In this document: positions 26,528 to 34,940 of the stretch, in pieces
Numbering within the stretch: position 1 is the first letter of the stretch
Layout: the number at the start of each line of letters is the position of its first letter
NCBI GenBank assembly: GCA_030826945.1
Contig: JAPQLC010000004.1
Span: forward strand, 1 to 64,000
From: Candidatus Thiobius zoothamnicola
Lineage (GTDB): Bacteria > Pseudomonadota > Gammaproteobacteria > Chromatiales > Chromatiaceae
DNA: 64,000 nucleotides
Direction of reading: 5' to 3'
Notes under the pieces: model-generated
What the model was told of the DNA's origin: nothing
The model's input: only the letters and a program-made list of their open reading frames with translations
The model's database searches: none
Position numbers and translations under genes: made by a program

Positions 26528-26584
26528 ATAAAAAAACCGCCCTGATTGAAAGCGGAATGATGAATCCACTTTCAAATCCAGGGC
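26528..26584 (-). terminator. Hairpin terminator/attenuator between dctP and dctQM
   Basis: On the minus strand a long stem (GCCCTGGATTTGAAAG pairing with CTTTCAATCAGGGC, two bulges) is followed by GGTTTTTTTATTG. This is a rho-independent terminator just after dctP, likely partial, so that the abundant binding protein is made in excess over the membrane subunits. Confidence 0.75.
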
Positions 26585-26638
26585 AGGATAATTTCTCTCT
26601 TAGTTAAGAACCTGTTTTGATGAATCAAAAATGCGCGA

Positions 26639-27640
26639 TCAGCCTCGATTAGCTCGCTGGGCGGCCCTGATCAAATCAGTACCCACATCCTTTTCAAATT
26701 GATCCCAAACAGGTTTAAGTGCATCAACCCAAGCCTCTCTCTGACTGGGTGTTAAAGTACGAACTTCTTTGCCTGAATCAATCACCCGCTGACGGTTGGC
26801 GGCATTAATCGCCGTGGATATGTTGTTACGCGCGAAGGTGACTTCATCAATAATCCCTTTCAACTGACGCCGTACAGAACGCGGCAAGCTATCCCAAAAT
26901 TCAACCGAAGTGACCAGCATATAATCCAATACGCCATGATTGGTTTCTGTTACGCCATCCTGCACTTCAAAAAACTTTTTGGTATAGATATTGGACCAAG
27001 TGTTTTCCTGACCATCCACAACTCCAGTCTGTAAGGAGCCATACACTTCAGAAAACGCCATTTTCTGTGGATTGGCATTCAATTGCTCAAATTGCGCCTT
27101 CAACACATCCGAACTCTGAATACGGAATTTCAGCCCGGCAGCATCTTCCGGCTTAAGCAACGGCCTGTTCGCCGACATCTGCTTCATACCGTTATGCCAG
27201 AACGCCAAACCCTGCAAACCTTTTCTCCGCATAGCGTTTTTCAACTTCTGACCAGCCTCCGAATTCTGGAAGCGATCAACCGCGTCAATGTCCGTGAACA
27301 TGAAAGGTAAATCGAAAATACGGAACTTTTTAGTATATTTCTCAAATTTGGATAATGAAGGCGCAGCCATCTGCACATCGCCTAACAACATCGCCTCCAA
27401 AACCTTCTTATCGTTATATAACTGCTTGTTAGGATAGACCAGCATACAGACCTTGCCATCCATCTCTTGATTGACGCGCTTCTCCAACAAAGCCGCCGCT
27501 TCACCTTTAGGATGCCCCTGAGCAGCAGTAACATGGCTGAACTTAATGACGATTTCACCTTTTTCACAGGCCCCTGCGGCCCAAAGATGACTGGATACAG
27601 CCAAAGCAACAGTGGCCACCGTTGCGACTAAGATTTTCAT
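26639..27640 (-). CDS. dctP: TRAP transporter solute-binding protein (DctP)
   Basis: Periplasmic receptor of 333 residues with a signal peptide (about 1-22, LWAAG). The DctP fold is indicated by FSHVTAAQGHPKGEAAALLEKRVN at the N-terminus, the FRIFDLPFMF segment, and the specificity-determining Arg in GLKFRIQSSDV; this Arg forms the salt bridge with the ligand carboxylate. A second-domain EVYGSLQTGVVDGQENTWSNIY segment is also conserved. First gene of the dctPQM set, convergent with prpBCD; succinate from the methylcitrate cycle or imported acids would feed the same pool. Confidence 0.92.
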   Translation of the reverse strand: MKILVATVATVALAVSSHLWAAGACEKGEIVIKFSHVTAAQGHPKGEAAALLEKRVNQEMDGKVCMLVYPNKQLYNDKKVLEAMLLGDVQMAAPSLSKFEKYTKKFRIFDLPFMFTDIDAVDRFQNSEAGQKLKNAMRRKGLQGLAFWHNGMKQMSANRPLLKPEDAAGLKFRIQSSDVLKAQFEQLNANPQKMAFSEVYGSLQTGVVDGQENTWSNIYTKKFFEVQDGVTETNHGVLDYMLVTSVEFWDSLPRSVRRQLKGIIDEVTFARNNISTAINAANRQRVIDSGKEVRTLTPSQREAWVDALKPVWDQFEKDVGTDLIRAAQRANRG

Positions 27641-27919
27641 TTAACCATCCCCTCCAGAGTTATTTCAGTTGTTATAAAAAATCTTAAGGGTTGGATTAGA
27701 ACGAATTAAGTCCCCCTAATCAAGGTACTATCGTCATAAATAATTCATTAAAAAGCCACATATTTGAGCCGATAAGCCCTTTACAGCAATGACATCAAGC
27801 AGAGTTTTCATTTAAATGGATAAGACGACGGCCCAAAGTAGAACGCGACGATCAAGAAAAGCACGGATCGAAACGCATGAATCGCCGTGTATTTTGATTT
27901 TTTAACCCAAACACCCCGA

Positions 27920-28335
27920 CTACCGCATCACGGCGCAACTGGCAGTGTAATGGTCAAATAAAAGCAGACACGCTTCCATGACTTTTTGCTTCATTGCTTG
28001 TTGCTCGTAGTCCATTGGCGAAAGATCGCCTAAAGTTGGATGGCTACGCTTTGCATTGTAGAAGCTGATGTACTCCCAAACAGCTTGTTTTGTTGCCTCA
28101 TGGCTTGGGAACCTAAAACGGCTAAGCCACGCTGATTTCAACGCACTGAAGACCCGCTCAGTCGATGAGTATCCCAACAATTGCCTTTACACCCCATACT
28201 CACAGCCATGCCATCGTCAGCGAGTCGTGCCTGATAATCTTCAATGACATATTGGCTCCCCCTATGCGAATAGTGGGGTACATTCGCGAGTTGTTTGCAG
28301 TTCCACCAAGCCATATCCGGTGCGCCCCCAAACAC
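27920..28335 (-). pseudogene. IS3-family transposase (orfB) remnant, frameshifted
   Basis: Two short frames together give the end of the DDE integrase core of an IS3-type transposase. The first (28335 to about 28138) has YSHRGSQYVIEDYQARLADDGMAVSM and CKGNCWD, the second (28180 to 27920) has ERVFSALKSAW, WEYISFYNAKRSHPTLGDLSP. A frameshift and a loss around the NAVAES region separate them. No N-terminal domain or orfA and no intact inverted repeats were found, so the element is dead. Confidence 0.8.
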
Positions 28336-28721
28336 AAGACGGTCAGTTACCTGTTGAGTGTATTTTCGGCAACTGGACAGGCATGACAGCTTTGTAGGAT
28401 TGTTTTAAAGCGTTTTGGATAACGCACCGGTAAGGCAGATTTTTTTCATTAAACACCGAACCCGGCAACGCCCTACGACAAAACCTTCCGCTTGTAATAT
28501 CTTCACTCAGTACCTGGAACCCGACAACTCACGGTGCTCATAAAACAACGCGACCAAATGCTGCTCTAAGGCTTGTCCCGCTTCGGTGTGTTGGCCACAC
28601 ATACGGATCGAAAGGGTCGATGATTGGCCTCGGAGCGAACAGGTGATCGTAGCGCCCAAAGCTTCCGGAAAGCGACTGAACAAGCGTTAGCCTGGGTGCC
28701 AAAAGGCTTGGCATGGAAACC
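28336..28721. other. Degenerate DNA between two IS remnants
   Basis: No intact gene. On the minus strand a 58-codon open stretch (about 28500-28680) contains AGQALEQHLVALFYEHREL and looks like a fragment of a larger protein, but I cannot assign it. The stretch is probably the leftover of one or more insertions and deletions. Confidence 0.35.
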
Positions 28722-28943
28722 TATTTTGCTGACCCTTACTCACCTTAGCAACGGGATACGAATGAACAAACTAATGGCTTGTTAAGGCGCTACTTCCCCA
28801 AGGGAACTAATTTTAGTAAGGTATCGGATCAGGCGTTGGATGAAGTGGTATTGAAGATTAACCAGCGGCCTCGTAAATGCCTCGGTTATCGAACACCTTA
28901 TGATGTCTTTGCTGATGCCCTACGGGTTGCACTGGCAACTTGA
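28722..28943 (+). pseudogene. IS30-family transposase, C-terminal remnant
   Basis: Translation gives YFADPYSP, an amber codon (28746-28748), then QRDTNEQTNGLLRRYFPKG, then a LDEVVLKINQRPRKCLGYRTP pattern up to a stop at 28943. This is the end of the IS30 DDE transposase (normally SPWQRGTNEN, so TAG replaces the Trp codon TGG). Nothing upstream restores the rest of the gene. Confidence 0.8.
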
Positions 28944-29116
28944 ATCCGCCGATCATGTGTCAAACCTGAAATCCACTGAACATTGGCTTCGCTGTGTGAT
29001 CATTGAATCCGCATAAAGAACTTTGATCAAGGCCATGGTACATCACACACCAACCTCAACGCCGCTCATCAGCACGACATTATTCACCCGAACGCACACA
29101 TCGCGAGACATTTTGA

Positions 29117-29722
29117 ATGGTAATAACTGAATTTAATGACTATTTCCAATACATAACAGGGGCATGCTCTGTAATAGCACTGATCCTCATGATCGCTAAA
29201 GACATATTCGCCGAGCACTTCAGAGTCAAGCTGATTGTGCTCATAACCTCACTTTCTTTGCTCATCGGTTCGTTCGTTGCTCCTGTCGGAAACATTGAAA
29301 TCACTTTCACTAAAGTTCTGAATCCAGCCGCATTGATGGTCTTGCTCTTGATGGCCGTTACGTCTGTGATGAGCGTGATAGCACATGTATGGATGTACTT
29401 TATCGAAGACGATAAGAAGAGATCACGTATCAATATCTATGCCAGCAACTCAGCAGTGGCTTTCGTTGGATTCTTGTTGATCTACAACGTCTTCTTCGGA
29501 AACACCCCAGATCCTGCCGAGTACACCGACAAGGAAATTGTTTCGCTGGTAAAATATAACCTAAACATCAAAGACTATCGCAGGGCAAAGACTCACTTAA
29601 TAGAGCTTCAGAAAAGAAATAAACCTGGGTCAGAATATCAAAAAGAAATAGAAGCTAAACTGAAGATGGTAGATGCTGAAATTGCGCGTGAGGTTTCGCT
29701 GACCTTAGGCCGAAAGGACTAA
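29117..29722 (+). CDS. Membrane protein of unknown function
   Basis: Not recognised. A protein of 201 residues with four hydrophobic segments in the first 130 residues (about 10-30, 35-55, 70-95 and 110-128), then a cytosolic or periplasmic charged helical tail (about 130-201, EIVSLVKYNLNIKDYRRAKTH onward) that looks TPR-like. The ATG follows TTTTGA and has no strong ribosome binding site. It is AT-rich against its surroundings and lies between IS remnants and a hairpin region resembling a damaged attC site, so it may be an acquired cassette gene. Confidence 0.55.
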   Translation: MVITEFNDYFQYITGACSVIALILMIAKDIFAEHFRVKLIVLITSLSLLIGSFVAPVGNIEITFTKVLNPAALMVLLLMAVTSVMSVIAHVWMYFIEDDKKRSRINIYASNSAVAFVGFLLIYNVFFGNTPDPAEYTDKEIVSLVKYNLNIKDYRRAKTHLIELQKRNKPGSEYQKEIEAKLKMVDAEIAREVSLTLGRKD

Positions 29723-29730
29723 AAGCGTGT

Positions 29731-29834
29731 GCATAACATAATGTTTAAGCCGTGGTACTCACTGCGCTCGTGCTGCACGCCGCTTATCAAGGCACCTGAG
29801 TCAGGCATCCGTTCATCCTAAGAAGCCGTTAGGC
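29731..29834 (+). repeat. Hairpin region, possibly a degenerate attC site
   Basis: Starts with GCATAAC eight bases after the stop of the membrane-protein gene and ends in GTTAGGC, the attC R' consensus. TTTAAGCCGTG pairs with CACGCCGCTTA, giving an internal stem. However, the L boxes do not pair with the outer R boxes, and GCATAAC deviates from RYYYAAC. It could be a decayed attC or just a stem-loop that ends transcription. I list it at low weight beside the well-formed attC at 19040-19152. Confidence 0.3.
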
Positions 29835-29890
29835 CGTAAAGAACCCTGCGTTCACTACTGAATATAAAGCGCTACCTCTGGCAAAGCATT

Positions 29891-30403
29891 TCATAACTTT
29901 CTTTTGCGCGCCAGCAACAGATACACGGCACCAGAGCCGCCATCCCAACGTGGTGCCGTGACGAATGCCAGGACTTCCTGTTTTTGCAACAACCAATGGT
30001 GAACTTTTCGCTTTAACACTGGCTGCCGACTCGCTGAACCTCGTCCTTTGCCATGAATAATACGCACGCAGCGCATGCCGCGATCCAGGCTTTGGGCGAA
30101 AAAACGGGCGAACGCCCGCCTGGCTTCAGCAACCCGCATGCCATGCAAGTCCAATGAACCTTCCGGCGAAATATGGCCACGCTGCAAATCGTGAAAGACA
30201 CGATGTTGGATACCGGGACGGCGGAATTCGAGGAAATCCGGCGTTTCAATCGTCAAATCCGCCAGTTCTTCACCTTGTTCAACCGCTTGCCGGTGTGTCA
30301 GCGGATTAGGCTTCAGTTTTTTACGATAAGGCTCCGCACACTCGTCCGTATGCGTCTGCACACCGGACATCGCTTCACGGAACAGGGTTCGCTCATCCAT
30401 CAT
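29891..30403 (-). CDS. Smr-domain protein (SmrA-like endonuclease)
   Basis: Protein of 170 residues with a C-terminal Smr domain. The conserved LDLHGMRVAEAR and HGKGRGS motifs are present, then PVLKRKV and GGSGAVYLLL near the end. Smr proteins are endonucleases acting on DNA or RNA; the single-domain SmrA type in gammaproteobacteria is a nuclease of unclear target. The N-terminal 80 residues are a charged extension (FREAMSGVQTHTDE onward). It is separated by 14 bp from the TlpA-like gene on the same strand. Confidence 0.85.
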   Translation of the reverse strand: MMDERTLFREAMSGVQTHTDECAEPYRKKLKPNPLTHRQAVEQGEELADLTIETPDFLEFRRPGIQHRVFHDLQRGHISPEGSLDLHGMRVAEARRAFARFFAQSLDRGMRCVRIIHGKGRGSASRQPVLKRKVHHWLLQKQEVLAFVTAPRWDGGSGAVYLLLARKRKL

Positions 30404-30417
30404 AACAACCGTAGGCG

Positions 30418-31008
30418 CTAAATCCGCTTGGTGGGTTCATGCGTGCGACGCCCTTTATCAATCGCTTCTTGCAACACCGGCTCCAATTGCTGGCGGCTAA
30501 TGCCACCGGTATGGCGCAGGATCACAGAACCGCCGGGCGCAACCACCACCGTGAAAGGCAAGCCTTCAAACCGGTTGCCCAGTTTGCGCGATAAAGCAAC
30601 CGCGTCCATATCACCCATCAACACAGGGTAGTTAATTTGGTATTCCTCGACAAATGCCTTGACAGGCTCTAAGTCATCAATCGCAATACTCACAAACTTC
30701 ACGTTATCATGCCGGTATTGTGCTTGCAGATCGACGAACAACGGCGTTTCTTCACGACAGGGTGGACACCAGGTCGCCCAAAAATTCAACACCAGAATCT
30801 TGGCGCGCCATTCGCCGCTCTGTCTTTCCTTGCCCTGAAGGTCTGGATAACTGAAATCCGGCAGGATGGAAACTTCCGCCATATCCATGGACTGATTGGC
30901 GATGAAAATGGCGGGTTCTTCAATTTCCGTCGATTTCAAGGCAAAGCCCAGCAAACCGCCAAGCACCACGCCGACAAAAGCTACGCCAGCCAAAAACAAT
31001 GGGTTCAT
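30418..31008 (-). CDS. TlpA/ResA-like thiol-disulfide oxidoreductase
   Basis: Periplasmic, membrane-anchored thioredoxin-fold protein of 196 residues. A hydrophobic N-terminal anchor (about 3-25) is followed by FWATWCPPCREE, the TlpA/ResA-type redox site, and a cis-Pro (GLPFTVV). Such proteins reduce apocytochrome c or other extracytoplasmic thiols and receive electrons from DsbD. Its ATG overlaps the end of dsbD (ATGA), which fits this role. Several c-type cytochromes are encoded elsewhere in the window. Confidence 0.88.
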   Translation of the reverse strand: MNPLFLAGVAFVGVVLGGLLGFALKSTEIEEPAIFIANQSMDMAEVSILPDFSYPDLQGKERQSGEWRAKILVLNFWATWCPPCREETPLFVDLQAQYRHDNVKFVSIAIDDLEPVKAFVEEYQINYPVLMGDMDAVALSRKLGNRFEGLPFTVVVAPGGSVILRHTGGISRQQLEPVLQEAIDKGRRTHEPTKRI

Positions 31009-33320
31009 AACTGCCCCACCTGAGCGGCGCGGGCCGCCAATTGATCCACAGTCACATTACCGATCAAACGGTGCGAACGCAGTTCCTCACCTTGTCGATT
31101 CCAGAAATACAGTGCGGGCGGCGCAGGCATCTGCAAAGCATCCGCCAATGCCCGGTCCGCCGCATCCTGACGAGTGATATCCGCTTGCAACAACACATAA
31201 TCCGCTAATGCGGCATGCACCTGCGGGTGAGGAAAAACCACTTGCTCCATCGTCTTGCAATAGGTACACCAGTCGGCGTAAAAATCCAACATCACCGGTT
31301 TGCCCTCCGCTTTCGCTGCAACCACTTCACGTTGCAAATCGTCCATGGTTTTAATCCGTTTAAATCTTGTTTCAGTCGCCTGATGAGTCGTGGAAGCACC
31401 GCCAAACACGCCTTTCAGCGGTTGCAGCGTATCCTTGCCACCGGCCGCGACGCCAATCAAAAATAATGCCCCATAGATCAATAGAACCAGCCCCAAACCT
31501 TGCCAGAAGGTGCGCCAACCATTTTTTTCTACCGGTAAGGGTCTAAGCGCGCCCAGATACATCGCCACAACAATCAATAAAGCACCCCACATCAGCATAA
31601 TGGCCGATGTCGGGATGTAAGTCGGACTGAGGCGTTCCAGAAAGGTAATCGCCAAGCCCAACATAATGACACCACCTGTGGCTTTAACCGTATCCATCCA
31701 AACACCCGCTTTCGGCAGCAAGACCCCACCGCCTGCACCCATCAACAATAATGGCAATCCCATGCCCGTACCAAACAGCCATAAATACAGGAAGCCATTC
31801 AAGATGCTTTCTGATTGGGCGGCAAAAGCCAATACGGCCAGTAATATCGGTCCACCGCAAGGGCCGACAATCAGTGCAGACAGCACGCCCATCATCAAAA
31901 CGCCGACGATAGAACCGCCCTCACGCGCATTGGACCATTGATTTAAACGCGACTGAATCGCGCTTGGCATTTGAATCTGATAGAAACCGAACATGGACAA
32001 CGCCAGACCGACGAACAGCAAGGCGGATGGAATCAAAACCCAAGGCGTTTGCAAACTGCCTTGAATTCCCAGTTCCTTGCCGACCAGCGCCATGGCCGCA
32101 CCCAGCACCCCAAAGGTCAAAGCAATGCCTTGGGTATAAGCCAGAGAGAGATTAAATGCGCGTAATGGCGTGCAATTGCCCCCCTGCCCCATGATCAATG
32201 AGGACAGAATGGGAATCATCGGATACATGCAAGCGGTGAACGCAACCAGCACCCCCAGCCCCAGACTCAGCAGGACGGCGAACCCAGGAGCTGCGGTCTG
32301 CAAGTCCTGCAGGATGGCGTCTTCCTGATTGAGCAGGGCATCTGCAGGCGTTTCGGTTACAGCAGTAATCACAGCTGATTGCGCAGTATCAGCCAGCGCC
32401 ACAGCGCCTTCGCCCGCCGGTAAAGCCAATATGAAACTATCCTGTTGCGGCGGATAACATATCCCGCGATCCGCGCATCCTTGATAGGCGACTTTCACCT
32501 CTACTTCCGTCGCAGCCTGATGGGTACGCCGCAAAGGAATCTTTAATGCAATGGCATCATGGTAAACCAGCACGTCACCGATACTGCCATCCGGTTTGAC
32601 TGAATCCTTTTTAATATCCGGTTCAGGCAAATCATATTGGCCCAATGCGACGCCATCGCCGATTAATTCGACTTGAATCTTATCCTGATAGAGATAAGTC
32701 CCTTCGGCGATTCGCCAGTTCACATTCAGATAATCGCCATGCAAACTTTCCGCCGCCGTTTGAAAAGCCTGCTCAGGGGACAAAATATCATCCTCCATGT
32801 CAGCCAGGCCCAATGCGTCATCCAGTCCGCCCAATCCAAACAACGCATCCGATGGCAAGTTGGGAAGCATCCCGCCAGCCGTTGCTTCAGCCGACGGCAA
32901 AACGATTTTAATCGTCTGTGTCTGCGGTGGATAACAGATTCCCCGATCCGCACACCCTTGCGAACGGACTTTCAACACGAGTTCATCCAGGTCATCCGGC
33001 AAAACTTCTAACGGTGCTTCCATGCTGACTTGATGGCGGTACACCCAGACTTCGCCAAAGATGGGGTCAGTCTGACTCAACGCTTCCGGCAACACCGGTT
33101 CGCCCAGTCGCGCCTCTTCGCCATCAATTTGGAGACGGAATTTACTTTGGTACAGGTAATAACCTTCGGCGATCCGCCAATCCACGCGAACATGATCTCT
33201 GCCCACGGCCTCTGCAGACGCCACGAAAGCTTCATCTGGATGGAGAAAGTCCTCTTCAGCCCAGGCCAGACTGCTCAGACAGATCAACGCCAACAAGTAA
33301 TGGATAATTGATTTAGACAT
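31005..33320 (-). CDS. dsbD: Thiol:disulfide interchange protein DsbD, with tandem alpha domains
   Basis: Transfers electrons from cytoplasmic thioredoxin to periplasmic thiols. Protein of 771 residues against about 565 for E. coli DsbD. After a signal peptide (MSKSIIHYLLALICLSSLAWA) there are two copies of the DsbD alpha domain: roughly 23-150 and 160-310, each with a WRIAEG(Y/T)YLYQ segment and a CADRGICYPPQ redox motif. The eight-helix beta domain (about 345-610) has its Cys pair in TACMYPM and GPCGGP. The gamma thioredoxin domain ends the protein with WCTYCKTM. ATG 33320 is chosen for the signal peptide. hemE lies upstream and tlpA-like downstream. Confidence 0.92.
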   Translation of the reverse strand: MSKSIIHYLLALICLSSLAWAEEDFLHPDEAFVASAEAVGRDHVRVDWRIAEGYYLYQSKFRLQIDGEEARLGEPVLPEALSQTDPIFGEVWVYRHQVSMEAPLEVLPDDLDELVLKVRSQGCADRGICYPPQTQTIKIVLPSAEATAGGMLPNLPSDALFGLGGLDDALGLADMEDDILSPEQAFQTAAESLHGDYLNVNWRIAEGTYLYQDKIQVELIGDGVALGQYDLPEPDIKKDSVKPDGSIGDVLVYHDAIALKIPLRRTHQAATEVEVKVAYQGCADRGICYPPQQDSFILALPAGEGAVALADTAQSAVITAVTETPADALLNQEDAILQDLQTAAPGFAVLLSLGLGVLVAFTACMYPMIPILSSLIMGQGGNCTPLRAFNLSLAYTQGIALTFGVLGAAMALVGKELGIQGSLQTPWVLIPSALLFVGLALSMFGFYQIQMPSAIQSRLNQWSNAREGGSIVGVLMMGVLSALIVGPCGGPILLAVLAFAAQSESILNGFLYLWLFGTGMGLPLLLMGAGGGVLLPKAGVWMDTVKATGGVIMLGLAITFLERLSPTYIPTSAIMLMWGALLIVVAMYLGALRPLPVEKNGWRTFWQGLGLVLLIYGALFLIGVAAGGKDTLQPLKGVFGGASTTHQATETRFKRIKTMDDLQREVVAAKAEGKPVMLDFYADWCTYCKTMEQVVFPHPQVHAALADYVLLQADITRQDAADRALADALQMPAPPALYFWNRQGEELRSHRLIGNVTVDQLAARAAQVGQL

Positions 33321-33385
33321 ATTCCGACTCTGCTCAAATAGTTCGGCAGCCCTGTTCGTTTCACTCAAGCTGCGGCTATGCGCAT

Positions 33386-34450
33386 TCAGACATGGTATTG
33401 GACGCTCAGTTCATGAACCGCCGTAATCATGGCGGCGGCATGTTCAGGCGGTATTTCAGGATGAATGCCATGTCCCAAATTGAACACATGACCAGAACCC
33501 GCACCATAAGATTCGAGCACTTTGCCAACCGCGTTCCGAATCACCTCTGGCGAAGCATATAATACGCAAGGGTCCAAATTACCCTGCAAGGCCACCTTTT
33601 GTCCGACCCGCTCACGGGCCTCGCCAATATCCGTCGTCCAATCCACACCTAAGGCATCACAGCCGCTTCCCGCCATGACTTCCAACCATTGGCCGCCCCC
33701 TTTGGTGAACAAAACCACCGGAATCCGATGTCCTGCAAACTCCCGGGTCAAGCCATCAACAATGCGCTGCATATACGCCAACGAAAAGCGTTGATAGTTG
33801 TCAGGAGCCAGAACCCCTCCCCAGGTGTCAAATAACATCACTGCCTGAGCACCGGCCGCAATTTGCGCATTCAAATAAGCAATCACCGCATCGGCTAATT
33901 TAGCCAACAAATCATGCAAAACATCCGGCTCATCAAATAACAAGCCTTTCACTCGCGCAAATTGTTTGCTGCCCTCTCCTTCAACCATATAAGTGGCTAA
34001 TGTCCAGGGACTGCCGGAGAAACCAATCAAAGGTACGCGATGGCATAATTCGCGGCGAATCAAACGCACCGCGTCCATGACATAACGCAAATCCTCTTCC
34101 GGGTCAGGCACCCCAAGCGCGGCGACATCAGACTGACATCGGATCGGGCGATGAAATTTCGGCCCTTCCCCATCACCAAAATACAGCCCCAGGCCCATCG
34201 CATCTGGAATGGTTAAAATATCCGAAAACAAAATCGCCGCATCCAACGGGAAACGCGCCAAAGGTTGCAAAGTCACTTCACAAGCCAGTTCGGGGGTGCG
34301 ACATAAGTCCATAAAGCTCCCCGCTTTGGCACGGGTCGCGCGATATTCCGGCAGATAGCGTCCAGCTTGACGCATCATCCATACTGGCGTTTTATCAACA
34401 GGCTGGCGCAACAAAGCCCTTAACAAGCGATCATTTTGTAATTCAGACAT
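33386..34450 (-). CDS. hemE: Uroporphyrinogen decarboxylase
   Basis: Haem biosynthesis enzyme that turns uroporphyrinogen III into coproporphyrinogen III by removing four carboxyl groups. It has 354 residues, like E. coli HemE. The substrate-cleft signatures [15 protein letters not shown] and [16 protein letters not shown] are intact, with the catalytic Asp in [15 protein letters not shown]. Its stop is 65 bp upstream of the dsbD start. Haem demand by the local cytochromes c and P450 fits but needs no linkage. Confidence 0.95.
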   Translation of the reverse strand: MSELQNDRLLRALLRQPVDKTPVWMMRQAGRYLPEYRATRAKAGSFMDLCRTPELACEVTLQPLARFPLDAAILFSDILTIPDAMGLGLYFGDGEGPKFHRPIRCQSDVAALGVPDPEEDLRYVMDAVRLIRRELCHRVPLIGFSGSPWTLATYMVEGEGSKQFARVKGLLFDEPDVLHDLLAKLADAVIAYLNAQIAAGAQAVMLFDTWGGVLAPDNYQRFSLAYMQRIVDGLTREFAGHRIPVVLFTKGGGQWLEVMAGSGCDALGVDWTTDIGEARERVGQKVALQGNLDPCVLYASPEVIRNAVGKVLESYGAGSGHVFNLGHGIHPEIPPEHAAAMITAVHELSVQYHV

Positions 34451-34484
34451 AAATTCATCAGAGCGGATTAGCTAAACGACAACT

Positions 34485-34826
34485 TTAAACCAATTTAACC
34501 CATAGCTCACCCTCACAAATCTTCGTCGGCAATGGCGTCAAACGTTGACCAACGCAAGGCCCCTGCAGGCAAAAACCATCACTCATACGAAACAATGCGC
34601 CATGCATAGCACATTGGATATAATGGCCGCTGGCGTCAAGAAACTGATCAGGCACCCATTCCAATGGCGCACCAGTATGTGGGCAGACATTTTGATACGC
34701 CAATATCCCCTCATGACGATATACCACGAAAAAAGCGGCCTGCATGGTTTGATCCGCAACACAAAAACCCCGTGTTTGCGTTCCATCAACCTGCGGTATC
34801 GAACCGGTATTGAACCAATTCCTCAT
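34485..34826 (-). CDS. Rieske [2Fe-2S] protein
   Basis: Small Rieske protein of 113 residues with ligands CPHTG (Cys-x-His) and CAMHGALF (Cys-x2-His) and the usual PLP turn near the end. It resembles ferredoxin-like Rieske proteins found beside hemE or in nitrite/dioxygenase systems, but its electron acceptor is unknown. Alone on the minus strand, 34 bp upstream of the hemE start, so the two are likely co-transcribed with the Rieske gene first. It is divergent from the large surface-protein gene. Confidence 0.8.
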   Translation of the reverse strand: MRNWFNTGSIPQVDGTQTRGFCVADQTMQAAFFVVYRHEGILAYQNVCPHTGAPLEWVPDQFLDASGHYIQCAMHGALFRMSDGFCLQGPCVGQRLTPLPTKICEGELWVKLV

Positions 34827-34940
34827 ATAAATGCAATCTACAGAAAGTAATATTAGACGGATTTAAGTCTCGTATTTTACTGAAAAATAATTTAATTTAG
34901 GACCCTTCAAATTAAAGTGAGAATAGATAAGGGACACGCG

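Noticed and set aside
29731..29834. Second firm attC site
   Set aside because: The outer boxes lack pairing L boxes and GCATAAC departs from the consensus; kept only as a low-confidence hairpin.
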